Assembly: GCA_030268105.1 (NCBI GenBank)
Contig: BSDZ01000026.1
Location: 438,001 to 502,000, forward strand
Source: Volvox africanus
Lineage: Eukaryota; Chlorophyta; Chlorophyceae; Chlamydomonadales; Volvocaceae
DNA length: 64,000 bases
Direction of reading: 5' to 3'
Made by a program: the position numbers and the translations under genes. How positions within the stretch are numbered: the first letter of the stretch is position 1; every line of letters starts with the position of its first letter. Under the pieces are notes generated by a model. It was not told the DNA's origin, did not search any database, and saw nothing but the letters and a program-made list of their open reading frames with translations. Shown here one piece after another: positions 35,115 through 47,186 of the stretch.

Positions 35115-37930
35115 TGAGGATGTGTCATGTTCATCCCTCTGCCGCACCCCCCTCCCCAATCCTCACCAACACAGGACCAATGCATCGAATAGGATTACAT
35201 AGCTTGGCAGCAAAAGCCGACAGCCTTGTACGACACATGGAAGCCGCAGTAGCGACGAAGTTGTCGGCACCGCCAAGTGCGGCCGGCGCCGCCACCGCCG
35301 CCGCAGTGCCGCCAATCGTAGTCGGTCCCGCACAGCTTCGGAAGCTAGCGGAAGCGAGTCGGCTGCACCTCCGTAAGCCCCGAGGTGGTGGTGGTGGCGG
35401 CGGCAGCTTCTGGCTCTTCGAAGTGTTGGGGGAGCCGCTGCTGTCGGCGGTGAACGCGGGAGGCGGTCGGAACATGGATGAAGAAAAGGCGGCAATGACA
35501 GAAAGCGATTATCAGGACAACACTGACATACAGAAGTGTGAGGATTCCGATGATGACGGTGAGGCGCATTCGCAGCAGAAATGCATTCCGCCGCCGCCGC
35601 CGCCGCCGCAGCAGCAGCAGCAGCAATGGCAGCCCTCCCTGGCGCCCTTCGTGGTTTTGCTTAGGGGGGTGAAGTTGCGGTACATGGCACGGGCGAGGTG
35701 AGCCGGGCTATGCCGGGGACGAGGCCACGATGTGACCCCTGGGTCAGTTGTTTAAACGGACTCTTCCTTCCCCTTTGCCTTCCTCTTCTGGGACCCTCCT
35801 CCATCGGGCCTTATCTCCCCCGGCACCGCGTTCTCTGCAGCTACGCGTACAAGCCCGATCACGCCCCGAAGTGGGAGCTCGTGCTGGCCGCAGCTGGCTC
35901 TGGGACACCGGGCAGTGGCGGTGAGGGCGCCTCCAGTCCGGAGGAGGTTTCGGAGCTTGTGCGGCTAATGGACGGTCTCGCGCGACATGTACGTGCCGTG
36001 CTATATTGCGGTTTGGGGGCGGGGCCGCAGCGTGAAGCTCCTTGGCGGCCCCAAAATAGCACTCCAGGGGTGATAGTGTGTGTCCGTCGGTCCGTCGGTC
36101 CGTCGGTCAGTTTGGTAATGGCCTAGTCAGGAAAGATCAAACATATACATTTCGCATAACTTCAAAGTCGTTTTTGCTACAACTGAATCGTACAACATAT
36201 TTCACCTCGTTCGATATTGAAACATCTTGGGACATCACACGCAGTGGCTTGAGAGTTTTATACTTTTGGAGCTCCGTTCAAAATTTGTGATATGTATTGT
36301 TGTACTCTGCTGAGTCTGCCAGCTCATCTCCTCTTCATTTTTCAGTCTTTTGTTTTGACGGGTCTCGGCTCTCGGGTGAATTAGGGCGTCCTAGCCTCCC
36401 AAGCTCTCTGCCGTGCATGGCAAGCACAGACAAACACACACACAGCACCCTAACTCTCCTCCCTCCCCCCATCCGCTCCATCTTCTGTTGTTTCTTCTCC
36501 CATCAGGCTTCCGTACAAGCTCGTGGTGACGCTGGCCGCAGCGCAAAGCTGTACTCGTGCGGCAAAGAGGACGGCAAGGGCAAGGCCGGGAAAATGGTAT
36601 GAAGAAAATACGTATTCTGTACCCGTGTACGGATATCTGCTTGCAATACATCCATTCATCCAAGGGGGATGATGGAGGGCCCTATGTGCATGCCGTTTAC
36701 CCGCTGCCCCCTGCCCTCCACGGTTTCTTTCTCTTATCTTCTGCACAGCCAACCGTTTTGGAGGCCTTCGTTTACCTCTGTAAGGGTGTAAGGTATTCGT
36801 TGGCATTGCTGTTATGATTTATTACAGATAGGATACCTTATCATGTATCCTCACCTCACCACCATCATCACCTCATATCACCTCACATAAATATGTGTTT
36901 CTACCCTAGGAATGCGTAAACCCTAAAACCCCCAACCGTTTCCGCCTCCTTACGGGTCGTCTACCCAGTCCATTGCCGTACAGCTACATTCGCAGCTTTC
37001 CCGTGGACCTGCTCCGGGGCAATTGCGATGGGAGCCGCTCGCCACGCTGGCAACATACGACAAGAAGACCTCGTCGTACAGGGCCCTACCGTGGCCGGTG
37101 TTGGAGTCGTACCTTCCTGCCCCCTCGTCCTCCGCTGGGCTGACGGGCCAGAGTCAGCAGGGCCTCAGTGGGGGCCCTTCAGAGCTGGAGCGTATCAAGG
37201 AGGACAATCTGGCACGTATTGCTGCACTTCTGCCGGTGCGTGTGGTTTGTAAATGTGTAAAACGGAGGGGGCAGGTGGCGTTGACGCGGCGGAAGTTTGG
37301 GGAAGAGCGAGGAAGGGGAGAGGAAGCATCACATCTTCAGGACTCCACACGCCCCACTCAACTCCGCTCCTCTCAACCTGACCGTGTCCAGTTTCCCGTC
37401 CATCGTCCTGAATCCTGTTTGCATGTGTTTATATTGTGCCCTAGACCCACTTTGTGCCCTAGGCTCCCTTTGTGCCCTAGACCAATTTTGTGCCCTAGGC
37501 TCCCTTTGTGCCCTAGACCCACTTTAGTCTCCGACTCTGCAATGCTGTCTATTTGATGTTTCGTTAACATAGTTTCATTCATTCATTTATTCATGACTGC
37601 CAACTCCGCAGCGCATCGTTGGCTTCGCCCCTCTATCTCCATCTCCTAAGGGGCCGCCTCCAACACCGCCGCCGTCCCCCGTCAATCCCCAACCTCATAC
37701 CCTCGTTCGTTGCTTCCTACTTCCGTTCACAACGAACAACAAAATCCATCCACCCCGCTCCGCCTCCATCTCGTCCTGTTCGTCCTGCTTTTCCAATCCT
37801 CCCTCGTCAGGATGTCGCATCCAACGAGGTGCTGGATGTCGCGGTGTGGCCGGAATTCTGCTGGGTCAACAACTCGGGATTTGGCATCCGGCTGAAGGCT
37901 GTGCACCTGGTTCGAAGGACCGGACGATGA
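29865..37930 (+). CDS. DEDDh 3'-5' exonuclease with long disordered N-terminus and PIP-box-like motif
   Basis: Twelve exons join in perfect phase to 1220 codons plus stop: 29865-31438, 31865-31987, 32515-32732, 33064-33316, 33908-34047, 34456-34564, 34693-34817, 35175-35697, 35841-35988, 36507-36596, 36996-37235 and 37811-37930. Residues 1 to about 550 are low-complexity and disordered; QPTLKQVF at 45-52 resembles a PCNA-binding PIP box. The nuclease core has motif I SVDIET (Asp558, Glu560), then AHKTIMHNG-ITWEE across a splice, motif II AHNGTIFDFPVL (Asp703), WYFDTLLAAK, and motif III AHRAEVDAVDL (His805, Asp810), that is DEDDh. The C-terminal ~400 residues hold poly-Pro/poly-Gln stretches and a region ending VAVWPEFCWVNNSGFGIRLK, which may be a nucleic-acid-binding fold. 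A nuclear replication or repair role is inferred. Another possible exon at about 36751-36785 did not fit the phase. Confidence 0.82.
32750..32821 (+). repeat. TATATCTATATC/TG simple repeats
   Basis: Imperfect TATATC-type repeat followed by (TG)n within intron 3 of the exonuclease gene. Confidence 0.8.
33353..33455 (+). repeat. 41-bp purine-rich minisatellite
   Basis: About 2.5 copies of a G/A-rich 41-bp unit; the string AGGGGGAAGGGGAGG starts at 33361 and 33402, and a third copy begins at 33443. It lies in intron 4 of the exonuclease gene. Confidence 0.8.
35056..35114 (+). repeat. (GAT)n microsatellite
   Basis: About 19 GAT repeats just upstream of the acceptor of exon 8 (exon starts 35175). 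Although it can be read as a poly-Asp run, splice phase places it in the intron. Confidence 0.85.
37436..37525 (+). repeat. 18-bp minisatellite, five units
   Basis: Five 18-bp units each starting GTGCCCTAG alternate between an A type (ACCCACTTT) and a B type (GCTCCCTTT) ending. It lies in the last intron of the exonuclease gene. Confidence 0.88.
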
Positions 37931-37962
37931 TGAGGCCGTGAAGGCTATCGAGGTTGTGCATA

Positions 37963-38031
37963 GCAGCATGAAGCACCTCGGGGGGCCCTGCCCTGTAGGA
38001 TGACCCATGTCCGTGTGTGTGTTTGTGTGTT
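37963..38031 (+). repeat. Dispersed repeat shared with the lectin units
   Basis: This segment, beginning GCAGCATGAAGCACCTCGGG, recurs at 44345-44420, 56963 onward and 63533 onward, each time followed by a GT/TTTG-rich stretch. Here it lies 32 bp after the stop codon of the exonuclease gene. Confidence 0.75.
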
Positions 38032-38276
38032 TATAACTGTACTATCTTGGGGTGTCTACGGGTAGTGTCTAGTATGGACTGTATATGGTCATCTTCCGAT
38101 CTTGGCTTTGCTTGTTTGAAACCAGCATGACAATGAGCTACACTTGGCATGAAACGAAATCAAACCTCATCATGGTAATTACATTCTGACATAACTGGTG
38201 GGGCAAGACACTGTGTCTCTGGAATATCGATCCTGACGAAGCGCGGGATTAAATCCCTCCATTGGTTGAGTTTGGA

Positions 38277-38450
38277 TGTTCCCCCGATGTTGATAGACGG
38301 TGAGGACCCCGGTTATAGTGACTTGCCAGCCGACCGGGAGTGGGGTTTAGGCCGCCGTTGATCCGGCAGATTCCACTGGATGCTGGCAGTGGGTGCTGAA
38401 CCACCTACCTACCGGGAACATCACTGATTTCGGAGAGGTCAGCATCCCAA
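38277..38450 (+). repeat. Diverged copy of the element inserted in lectin copy A
   Basis: Similar to 47896-48080 in the same orientation, with shared strings such as GGCAGATTCC, CTGGATGCTGG, GGGTGCTGAACC and ACTGATTTCGGAGA in the same order. Together with 26904-26954 it defines a dispersed repeat family. The rest of the intergenic stretch 38032-39458 contains no supported gene. Confidence 0.7.
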
Positions 38451-39431
38451 GGGGTGGGCGCGTTCGAAGTGCCTGGGGCTGCTCCCGCCAGGGTGTCAGA
38501 AGTGTTTGAGCGGGATTGGGCTAAAACAGGGTGGATCTCAACTGAGACTTGGGAATGAAGACCTAGTTGAGGTGTGATAAGTTTGAAGTGTTGAGTCTCA
38601 ATTCAGACCTGGACAGGGTGTGTATGTGGGGTATCACAGCAGTGTGAGTTGAGCCAGAAAAATAACCAAGTGAGACACAAGGAGACTGACAAATCCATGT
38701 ATGTCTCAAACCTGACTCATATTGATGAATATTGAGTCTGAGAATTGTGACATGAAACCACATGTGGTGTTTTGTCCAAACCAGGACCCCTGCCAGAGCA
38801 ACTTATTGATGACAGGCCTTGTATCTATAATTGCAAACTTGAAGATGCAACATACAACTTACAGATACCTTTCATGTGTAGATTTAAACCATGATTTCTC
38901 TTGTAAACCTCCCGCTGATGTGTATATTGACTCTACCTAGAGTGGAGCTCGTGCAGTGGGGATGTAGCTTACACAACTCAGGTGCGGGGAATCGGGACCA
39001 GCAGAAGTGAGATGGTTACATTGTATTCAGATTCAAGGTGCAAACGAAGACGTGCCTATTATATTCGCAGTATACATCCACAGACTCGTGGAGTATAACT
39101 CCGAAGTACCCATACACGGCGGTACCCGTACGCCATTCAATAAGTACGTTCTAGCTGCTATAATCCACAGTATGAATCGTTATATATAAGGCCTCAGTGC
39201 ATAGCATCAGCGCAATCCCTCTTATTACGTGCAAAGGTATGATCAATGCGCAGGTATGATCAATTCGTTCCTATTCAGTAAAGTTGCTCATGCTATCGCG
39301 ACGACCAGTAACTTGCGATATGGAATTATGAGAGCGAAATAATGCTATTGCATAATTATCTATTCTCTCGCAGGACAATAACGAAAGTTGCTTAGCGATA
39401 CAACAATTTATATCTCACGCATCACACATCG

Positions 39432-39436
39432 TTACA
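39432..39436 (-). promoter_or_regulatory. TGTAA polyadenylation signal
   Basis: TGTAA on the minus strand about 22 nt after the stop codon at 39459 of the cysteine-rich/DPBB gene. TGTAA is the usual poly(A) signal of Chlamydomonas and Volvox. Confidence 0.6.
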
Positions 39437-39458
39437 TGCATGATATCTTTGTAACCAA

Positions 39459-42400
39459 TTATGGAATAAATTGCTTCACCACCTCGTCCACAACCTTCCA
39501 GGAGATACCAGGCACTACACCTAGCAAGCAAGCCTTGCTTTCCGCATTTTGTAAGCCACTGAGGCTAAAGTCCAGGCGAACTCCACCGACACAAGCCGCA
39601 CAGCCATCCCAGACAAAGAAGCTTCCACCATCGGGTGCAGACACGAGGTTACCATTCTTGTACACAAGAACCTTCTTACCACACAGACGCGCACGATTTG
39701 CCGAGAGAACATTGATGTCAATGGCAATTACATTGTTGGTTCCGAGCTGGGCAAGAGTCTTATAGGTCGCAGCCGATGGGTTAAAGCTGGCACAGTAAGG
39801 GTACCCATTGTTCTCGGGAAAATAGGATATTCCGGGGCATGTCTTGCGGAGGTCATAGTAAAAGGTACCGCTGCCAGATCCCGAGTAGAGAGCATTTGTG
39901 GTTGGAGAGGGGCTCACGGTTGGAGAGGGGCTCACGGTTGGAGAGGGGCTCACGGTTGGAGAGGGGCTCACTCCTTCAAAGGGTGAGAAGAGCAACGCAA
40001 ATTAGAAATTTGTGCTTGTGTGGACCAGCAAATGTCTTCTTTATTATGGTTGAGTACGTGTTGGTTTAGATATCCCCAGGATAGTGCATTATGCTGACCC
40101 TGTCTTAGGCTGGCTGGTGTGCGTGTGTATAGGGGACGGGGGGCTATAGCTGTTTTTTTTTAATAACACACCATTGGGCGCTTTAACACCATTATTAGCG
40201 AGGCCACTAGTGTTCACTGGGATGTTTGATTTTGCAGATGTCTTTCTTTCTACGGCCCCAATCTGTTAGTTGTACATATCTCTGTTATGTCCGCCAGGCA
40301 AAGGCCCGATTGGAAGATCTACCCGTATTCTACCCGTAAACACCCCAGGGTAAACAAACCAGGATAGACACCCCAGGATCCATCTGCCAGCCCCGTTAGG
40401 ATTGCCTAATTGAATTGAATTTCGGTGGGTTTCAAGCCGCCCCGCAACACACTCGCCCCCTTCAGAGCCATGTGTTCGCACTTCTACCTCGCGTGAGGAA
40501 ATTTCCTGTTTAAACAGACACTGAGTCCTGCCAACGAGGATGGACAAGCATTCGACTGATGAAGAGCAATTCGTGTTGCATCATATGATCATGCATGATC
40601 TAAGAAAGATTTCGTGAGTTCGCGTCAGGATTAAATACCCTAATCATTATCATGTCTCTACAATGCGCTCCCTACTGCTCATACTCTTATTGGGGCCCCT
40701 CCCAGATCCTTAACCACCCCGGCTCTCATTACTAGGAAACGAGTCGGTGGTAACCTGAATCTGAAACATAAAATAAAATACCCTCAAAGCAATCTTCTGG
40801 GAAATCCCTGACTTACCAACAATGCAGTCACAGTTCTGGTTGCATTTGCATCCACCATTAGCGACTGGGATGTTACACTTGTCACATTTATTGCCCCCTA
40901 CATGCAGCAGGCAGTATAGCGTATTTACAGCACATAAATCTATGCATCAAGGTAGATGAGAGCCCTACCAACTTATAAGGGCTGTAACAACGGCTAACAG
41001 GATTGCCTGTTAGAAACTGTTAGTATAACATAATCCTCTAACAGTGATAGAGCTGTCAGATACTGTTTGGGCTGGGTGTGATTGATCTGGCTGATAACAA
41101 CCATGTTGACGAAATAGAACAAGGATGTAAAGTGTTAGTTGGTTTTTGTGAATGTCTGGTGCAGTTTGGAGTAATGTTTCCTGATTCTGATCCTCTTATA
41201 CATAGATAGCTCATCTCAACAGCAACATTACGTGTGTTGGCCCTGTCTTTTAAGTCATGAAGTCATGAAGTCACGCACACAGTATGGATGTTGGGTCCCT
41301 GCCTTTTTTATTTCCAGCTTCAAGAAAGCCGACACCACATTGTGATTATTTGCCATCTTCCCGACTCACCGTTAATGCAGTTGCACTTATTGTCGCATTT
41401 GCATCCACCATTCGCAACTGCGATGTTACACTTGTCGCACGTATTGCCACCTGGATACAACGGGCAGTATAACATATTTATTGTGCTCACTGCTTATTTG
41501 TATTGCCTCGCATTCAGGCAAAGAAAAGGGTGCATGTGATGAGCAAGAACGTAGGTAGGCAAGCAGCAGTGCTATTGTTAGGAGATATTGTCGCGCACAC
41601 TGGAACCTGACATTAGCGTATGTACGAGATCGGTATGTCGGTGATGTGATTACGAGTGGGTAGGTCTATTAGGCCGGAGCCACTCCTTTTTTCCTAATAA
41701 CTGAGGTAATAGGCCTCTTTCTGAGGGCTGTGGTTTTGATATTTAATGATGTATCAGTTGGGACTCATAGGGATCCGTTGTAGCAACAATCGCGTTATTG
41801 GACCTGTACGCGGCAGTAGACTAGCCAAGCCGCGCTCGTCCCAATTGTAGTGCTATACGAGAGACTATTTGTGCCAACTCCGGACTGAACTATTTAGTCT
41901 TCTTTGGACTATCGCAAGCTATGTAGCGAATACTTTCTTGTATTAACGTCATTCTTTGTATGTCCGGTGGTCTACATTTTAACAGGTTTCGGGCAGAATC
42001 TACGCCACACATTTCCTACACAAGATAGGAATCCTGAGTCGCTTTTATCTGCAAAACGACGAGACCAGGCTGAAACCAATAAAGTATTCACTGTTAAATC
42101 AGAATAATTATATGAGGCAGCTAAAGATATAGATAAAAGGCGACTGTAAGGTATACATGGTGCTCAAGCGGCGTAATGATGTTTGAACGCGACGTCATCC
42201 AGAGTTTCATGGCTATGCAGGATGCCCAGCTGATCTTTTTTATTTGGTATGGCAACAGTGGCGGTGTTCTTCAATTTTAGCTCGATGGCTTAGCATAGTA
42301 ATTGAGTGCGACCCTGAGCGAAGACCTTGCGAATGTTAAATTATTTTCAGACGGATAATAAAACAGTAAAACGTATCTAATTAACATGTATGTGTCACGA

Positions 42401-43214
42401 ACGGCGTGTAGTTGCCTGCCTTGGCAATGTTTGTTAGATACCGGCTGCGCTGCCGGCTTTGTTTTTTACTGAAGCGCTTTAAACTAATCCAAAGGTACAA
42501 GATGCTCCACTAGCTCCTACCTCGAAATTCCTAGCCTACCCGACGGTCAGGAAAATGCCTAGGCTAGAAAGGGGCGTACTGGACGATTATAGGATCAGCC
42601 ACGCTGTAGGTCAGACTACGTGTGTTCGTAGTCTGGCCCGAGCCACTCATGTCAACGGGTTCAGAGAGTGGCTCGGGTCAGCCTACGAACACACTACCAA
42701 CACACCGTAATCACATCTCCCGCATGACCATAGCTGAAGTTCATACCGAACGATATGTATTACCCAAACACATGCTCCAGCTAGACAGGTATACAAAGCA
42801 CATGCACCTAGACTTAGTGAGCCCGTTTTCGTTCAGTCGTTGCATTTCCATCTAGTCCTCTTCCCTCAGCTAGTAGCTAGAACGGATACCACTTATATTC
42901 GGAACTGCTGTGTACCTTCTAGGAGTCGTTATGCATGACGGAGCTCGGACATGATGAGAACTTGCTTGCTTAGGGTTATGTACACCAAAAAGAACCAAGG
43001 GCAACTTTAGTGCGCACTTACCAAGGCCGGGCCGGCAATCACAATTGTTGTCGCACTTGCATCCTCCCGAGACGATCGGCACGTTGCACTTGTCGCACTT
43101 GCTTACGCCAATCACCGGCGGGGTCGCAAGGAAAGCGCCCAAGAAGAAGACGATAAGTACGCAATGACTACGAAAGGCCCTCAACTTGCTTCTCTGCAGT
43201 TTTTTGAGCTGCAT
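39459..43214 (-). CDS. Secreted protein: three Cys-rich repeats, Ser-Pro rod, double-psi beta-barrel (expansin/RlpA-like) domain
   Basis: Four exons join in phase 1 throughout: 43214-43022, 41450-41370, 40897-40817 and 39973-39459, giving 289 residues plus stop. Exon 1 has a hydrophobic signal segment (CVLIVFFLGAFLATPP) and the first repeat CDKCNVPIVSGGCKCDNNC. Exons 2 and 3, each 81 bp, encode one more repeat each (CDKCNIAVANGGCKC and CDKCNIPVANGGCKC). Exon 4 starts with four SPSPTV-type repeats, a hydroxyproline-type rod, followed by a domain with YYDLRKTCPG, YPYCASFNP, IAIDINVLSANRARLCGK and VWDGCAACVGGVRLDFSL. This is the double-psi beta-barrel fold of expansins, barwin and RlpA. It is probably a cell wall or extracellular matrix protein; the cysteine-rich repeats could bind metal or polysaccharide. 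The functional call is inference; the architecture is clear. Confidence 0.83.
39900..39971 (-). repeat. 18-bp tandem repeat coding for SPSPTV
   Basis: Four near-identical 18-bp units within exon 4 of the DPBB gene encode the Ser-Pro rod. Length variation here would change rod length without frameshift. Confidence 0.9.
42621..42693. repeat. 28-bp inverted repeat (hairpin)
   Basis: The arms 42621-42648 and 42666-42693 pair over 28 bp with two mismatches around a 17-nt loop. It sits in intron 1 of the DPBB gene. It could be a fold-back element or a small-RNA precursor. Confidence 0.75.
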
Positions 43215-44092
43215 ATTTGGCGGCTGAGTGTTCTTTCCTCTTTGGCTGACTGTAACATATGGTGCACTAAGAACCTTTTTACGAGTTACGTCGCGCTAGC
43301 GTTTTTTGAATCATACAAAACATTTTTGGGAAACCACGTGGACCACGTGACGTAATGTGACTTGCGGTCGAAAGGTAGGAGGTAACCCGTACGTTATCCG
43401 AAAATTTGCTCACTTTAACCATTTTGATAACCATTTTGTAAATCTACTTGCAACAATTTTATCTATAAACCTATTGTAGACTTTTTTATGCGGAAAATCG
43501 CGATGCCGGCGCTCCTCACGGAAGAGTCGTGGTAAAAAGTATCTAAATGTAGCATCGTTGACTTAGAGACTTCGGTTAAAATAGGTAATTTTTTATAAGG
43601 GGTATATTTGTGTCTGGACTGTACGCGCGCGGCATTGTTTCCACTGGCTGGGAGGAGGGTATCAACGGGCCTCAGATGCGGTTAAGCACCTGGCTATAGA
43701 TATTGGAATTTCGGCCAGACTTTCTGACGCCGTTCGTATTGTACCTAAGATATTCCATGTTGCCTATCTTAGAGCGCTCACTGTACGGCGTTCAACTCTA
43801 TGAGTATGTCAGCTAGGTCTACAACCTCAGGTAACTGTTTGTAAAACCCGTGGGTTTCTGGAGACGTCTGGGCTTGTCTCTTGGCCGTGATCGATGTGCA
43901 GCCCGAGGGCCTCCGTAGTACGCAGCAGGGCCCGCATTTATTCTCAACATTACTTAGGGTTCAGAATTTTATAATTTTATAGTTTTAGGTCTAGAGATAC
44001 CAAGGGTATTAGGCCATATTGGTATCGAAATAGTATGATTTCGTATCTCGATATAGACATAGGGGTGTGTGTCTGGATATCTAAATGCTTAC
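43215..44092. other. Intergenic region left of the lectin array
   Basis: 5' flank of the minus-strand DPBB gene (promoter expected) and unique DNA up to the array boundary at 44093. No gene seen. Confidence 0.45.
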
Positions 44093-44871
44093 GCGGATCG
44101 AAACTGGATAATTCATTATCATTATGTAATTTGTATACGTAGTTTTAGATTATGATCCTCATCTTTTATTCGTTCACTCTTCTCATTTGCAGGAACAGAG
44201 TGCCTGATGACCTGATGAAGGATTGACGGTGATACCCCAGTCAGGAAACAAATGTATAGCCACCCACTCCCTGGTATTCAATGAATGCGGGCAGGGATGC
44301 GGACAATCGTACGTGTTTCGATGGTTTCTTTTTTGGGCGGTGCCGCAGCATGAAGCACCTCGGGGGCCCTGCTCTGTAGGATTGTCCATGTCCGTGTCTG
44401 CTTTTGTGTGTTTGTGTGTTTGTGTGTAAATGTGACGACCCAAAACCTTGATTCAACCATCCGAAATGCTATATTAATAGCTCTATACAACCCTACAGTC
44501 CTATACTTCATAAAATCTATATGGAATCTATCTCTCTGTAGCAAACAATAAAAAATCGATACTCGTATGAGCACAACCGTATTTTACGAGGTCAAGGTGC
44601 TACAACGCTTATAGATCCAGCCATGCGTAAATATTTGGTTTCTAAGTGACACGATTCACATAACTTTAATCTGAGTCAAATAACGGCATTTGCTTGACAA
44701 GCCAACCATTCCCTTTAATCAGCGTCTATCTTACCCCAGTGGAACAAGAATGATAGGACAAGTGCTCCAGACAAACATTTTAATACGAAAAATGAGCAGA
44801 AATGATAAGTTTCATATTTGAATCTATAAAAATACAAACCTTAATACTTATATATACAAATATAGATTATT

Positions 44872-45005
44872 TCAATTTCAATTTCAATTTCAATTTCAGT
44901 TTCTGTTTCTACTTCTATTTCTATTTCTACTTCTATTTCTATTTCTATTTCTATTTCTATTTCTTTGCATCTTTTTATTTCTATTTCTATTCCTATTTCT
45001 TTTTC
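44872..45005 (+). repeat. (ATTTCA/ATTTCT)n simple sequence
   Basis: Hexanucleotide-like tract downstream of lectin copy A. Variant forms occur at 51351-51430 and 57600-57835 in units B and C. Confidence 0.8.
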
Positions 45006-46706
45006 CTTTTTAATATAATTTTCGTACTCATATCTATGTGTATGTTTTTACATACACACACGACTTTGTAGTCTGAAGTATTGCCCCAGCCCCCAGCAAG
45101 TCAAACATTTGCCTTTTCCACATATTACTTCATGAGCTGATGATACATACTCATGGTATCATTGTTACAAACATGTATTTCTCCTGCGCTGTTTGATTGT
45201 AAAGTTGTGAACCTGCGTGCGTACATGGCGCGGTGCAACGCAACACATCAGGGCAGGCGGAATGCAGACGCAGGACGAGGGAGGCCACATTCACGGTGCG
45301 ACGCGACACGCTGTGCCACGCCAAACCCGCAAATTGTTGAAATTCGAGATCAAACATTAGTACTGCCAACGAATGCAGTTCATGTATCCTGTACTATGTC
45401 CACTGTGTGTATATGTATACGTGCATGCTTGTATGTATGTACACACGCGCTTGCGCGGGCGTGTATGTGTGTACGCACCTGCACGAGTGCGCGCCTGCTG
45501 TCAACCCTTCAATGCCTAATTTGTATATAATTAGTTGTCAGACATTGCAAAAGTAGTGGCCCCGCCGTTTTTCTGACACCAATGTTGGTCAATCTCCTTG
45601 GATGGTTGTTTTATTATCATCATCCTACAGTGCTTTTGATACGCAAGCAGGAACAAGGAATGGACATGTCCATAAATTAGAGGGACAAGAAGTGACACAG
45701 TTTCTTATGTCTACATTTGTCTTCAGGGCAAGGGTTTAGGTATTTAAGGCACTTAGCGGGTATTGTTGGGTATATATTAGGATTTTAGGGTTATATACAC
45801 GCTGTATGTACAGGTCAACAGATAGAAAGCATGAGTATGTATCAAGCCATTTGCTTACAGGGGCATACCATGACGTCAACAGTTTATTTTGGATTCCCTT
45901 ACGGCGAATGGCACTTCAGGGTGGTAATTCATTGCTGCTGCTGGTTTTTATTGCAGGCAACGCACGAGCCACAAGGCCCATTGATGCTGCCCCGCATGCT
46001 ACGCGTGGGCATTACTTCGAATGATCAAGCTACCCATGCATGCGGTCGTGCGGACGTAGGGCAACGTTTGTACCTCATGATCACTACGCATGCCTGGCAA
46101 CCTCGCTTGCAACCGCCTGGCAACCAAGAGCAGATCGCTAGGAAAGCATCGATATCATTGCTGGATACGGCATGTACGGCTTTAAATAATTGGATTCTAC
46201 CTTAACACTATCTGACCAGCCCATGAAAGGTCCCCCATCTGGGGCAGGTCATGACGAATGCATGGCCTAATCATGGCGCCTAATGCACGCGCCCCGGCAC
46301 ATCCGTTCAGTACATGCACGGTGCATGTCCATGCCATGCTTGCATCCCTAGACCTGCAGGCTCGGGTCGTTGCCGAACACTAGAACCTGAGCCATGATGA
46401 CGGAAGGTCCCGAGCAAGCGATCAACACACGTCAGCAGGTAGGATCACGCACGATCACGCTGTAAGCAGCAGGTGATGAAGCGATGGCCAGAAAACAACA
46501 CAGGGACAATATTAGCATGGAGTAGGCGTATATCAGATATCATAATACTGCACTCTGTGCATGTGGGCTCGGCTGTACGCAAGTCATCAGGAAGCAAGAG
46601 CGATCAATGCACACGGACGGTGCATGCCGTGCGGGAATGGCATCTAACACGGTCTGGATCGACATAGTAATGCATGAAATGCATGCATGCAGAACATCAT
46701 GTGTAT

Positions 46707-46711
46707 TTACA
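46707..46711 (-). promoter_or_regulatory. TGTAA polyadenylation signal, lectin copy A
   Basis: TGTAA on the minus strand 34 nt after the stop codon at 46745. Identical sites are at 53109-53113 (copy B) and 59499-59503 (copy C). It supports the last exon reading through to that stop. Confidence 0.6.
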
Positions 46712-46744
46712 TATATGTCTATATACCTATATATCTATATATTG

Positions 46745-47151
46745 TTATATATCTGTGTCCATGCTATCAGACGTATCCTGTGCATACACATGCATGCGAA
46801 ATGAAATAGGTCGTGCATATGCATGCATGTCGTCGACTCCGACTCCGACCCCGACTCCGACAGACTCATTCGCTGTGGATGCGCTTGTCAGGCATGCACG
46901 CACCTCAGCTGCGCGGCACACGAAGCGAACCGGCTGGTTGCAGCCCTGCTGGTGCACAAAGCCCTCCTGGCTCATCAGGTAGCACAGCCCAGGCTCAGAC
47001 GTCTTACCATCGAGCCAGGAGGTGACACGCCTGGAAGCGACCAGCTGACGGACAGAGGCTGCGTGCGCATGCATACGAACACATCTATACATCTAAAGCA
47101 AAATGCTTGTCAGCCAGCAAGGTCATGGCCGGGGAGGAGTCGAGCAAACAC

Positions 47152-47186
<35 letters not shown>

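Noticed and set aside
35057..35174. Poly-aspartate protein start in the exonuclease gene
   Set aside because: Exon 8 fits splice phase only from 35175; the GAT run is an intronic microsatellite.
36751..36785. Extra exon PTVLEAFVYLC in the exonuclease gene
   Set aside because: It has a good acceptor, but its donor phase does not match the next exon at 36996, whereas 36596 to 36996 joins cleanly.
45151..46024. Open frames conserved in all three lectin units (for example 45151-45369 minus and 45806-46024 plus)
   Set aside because: Conservation reflects near-identity of the whole unit, not selection; no domains, and the region lies after the lectin gene's TGTAA signal.
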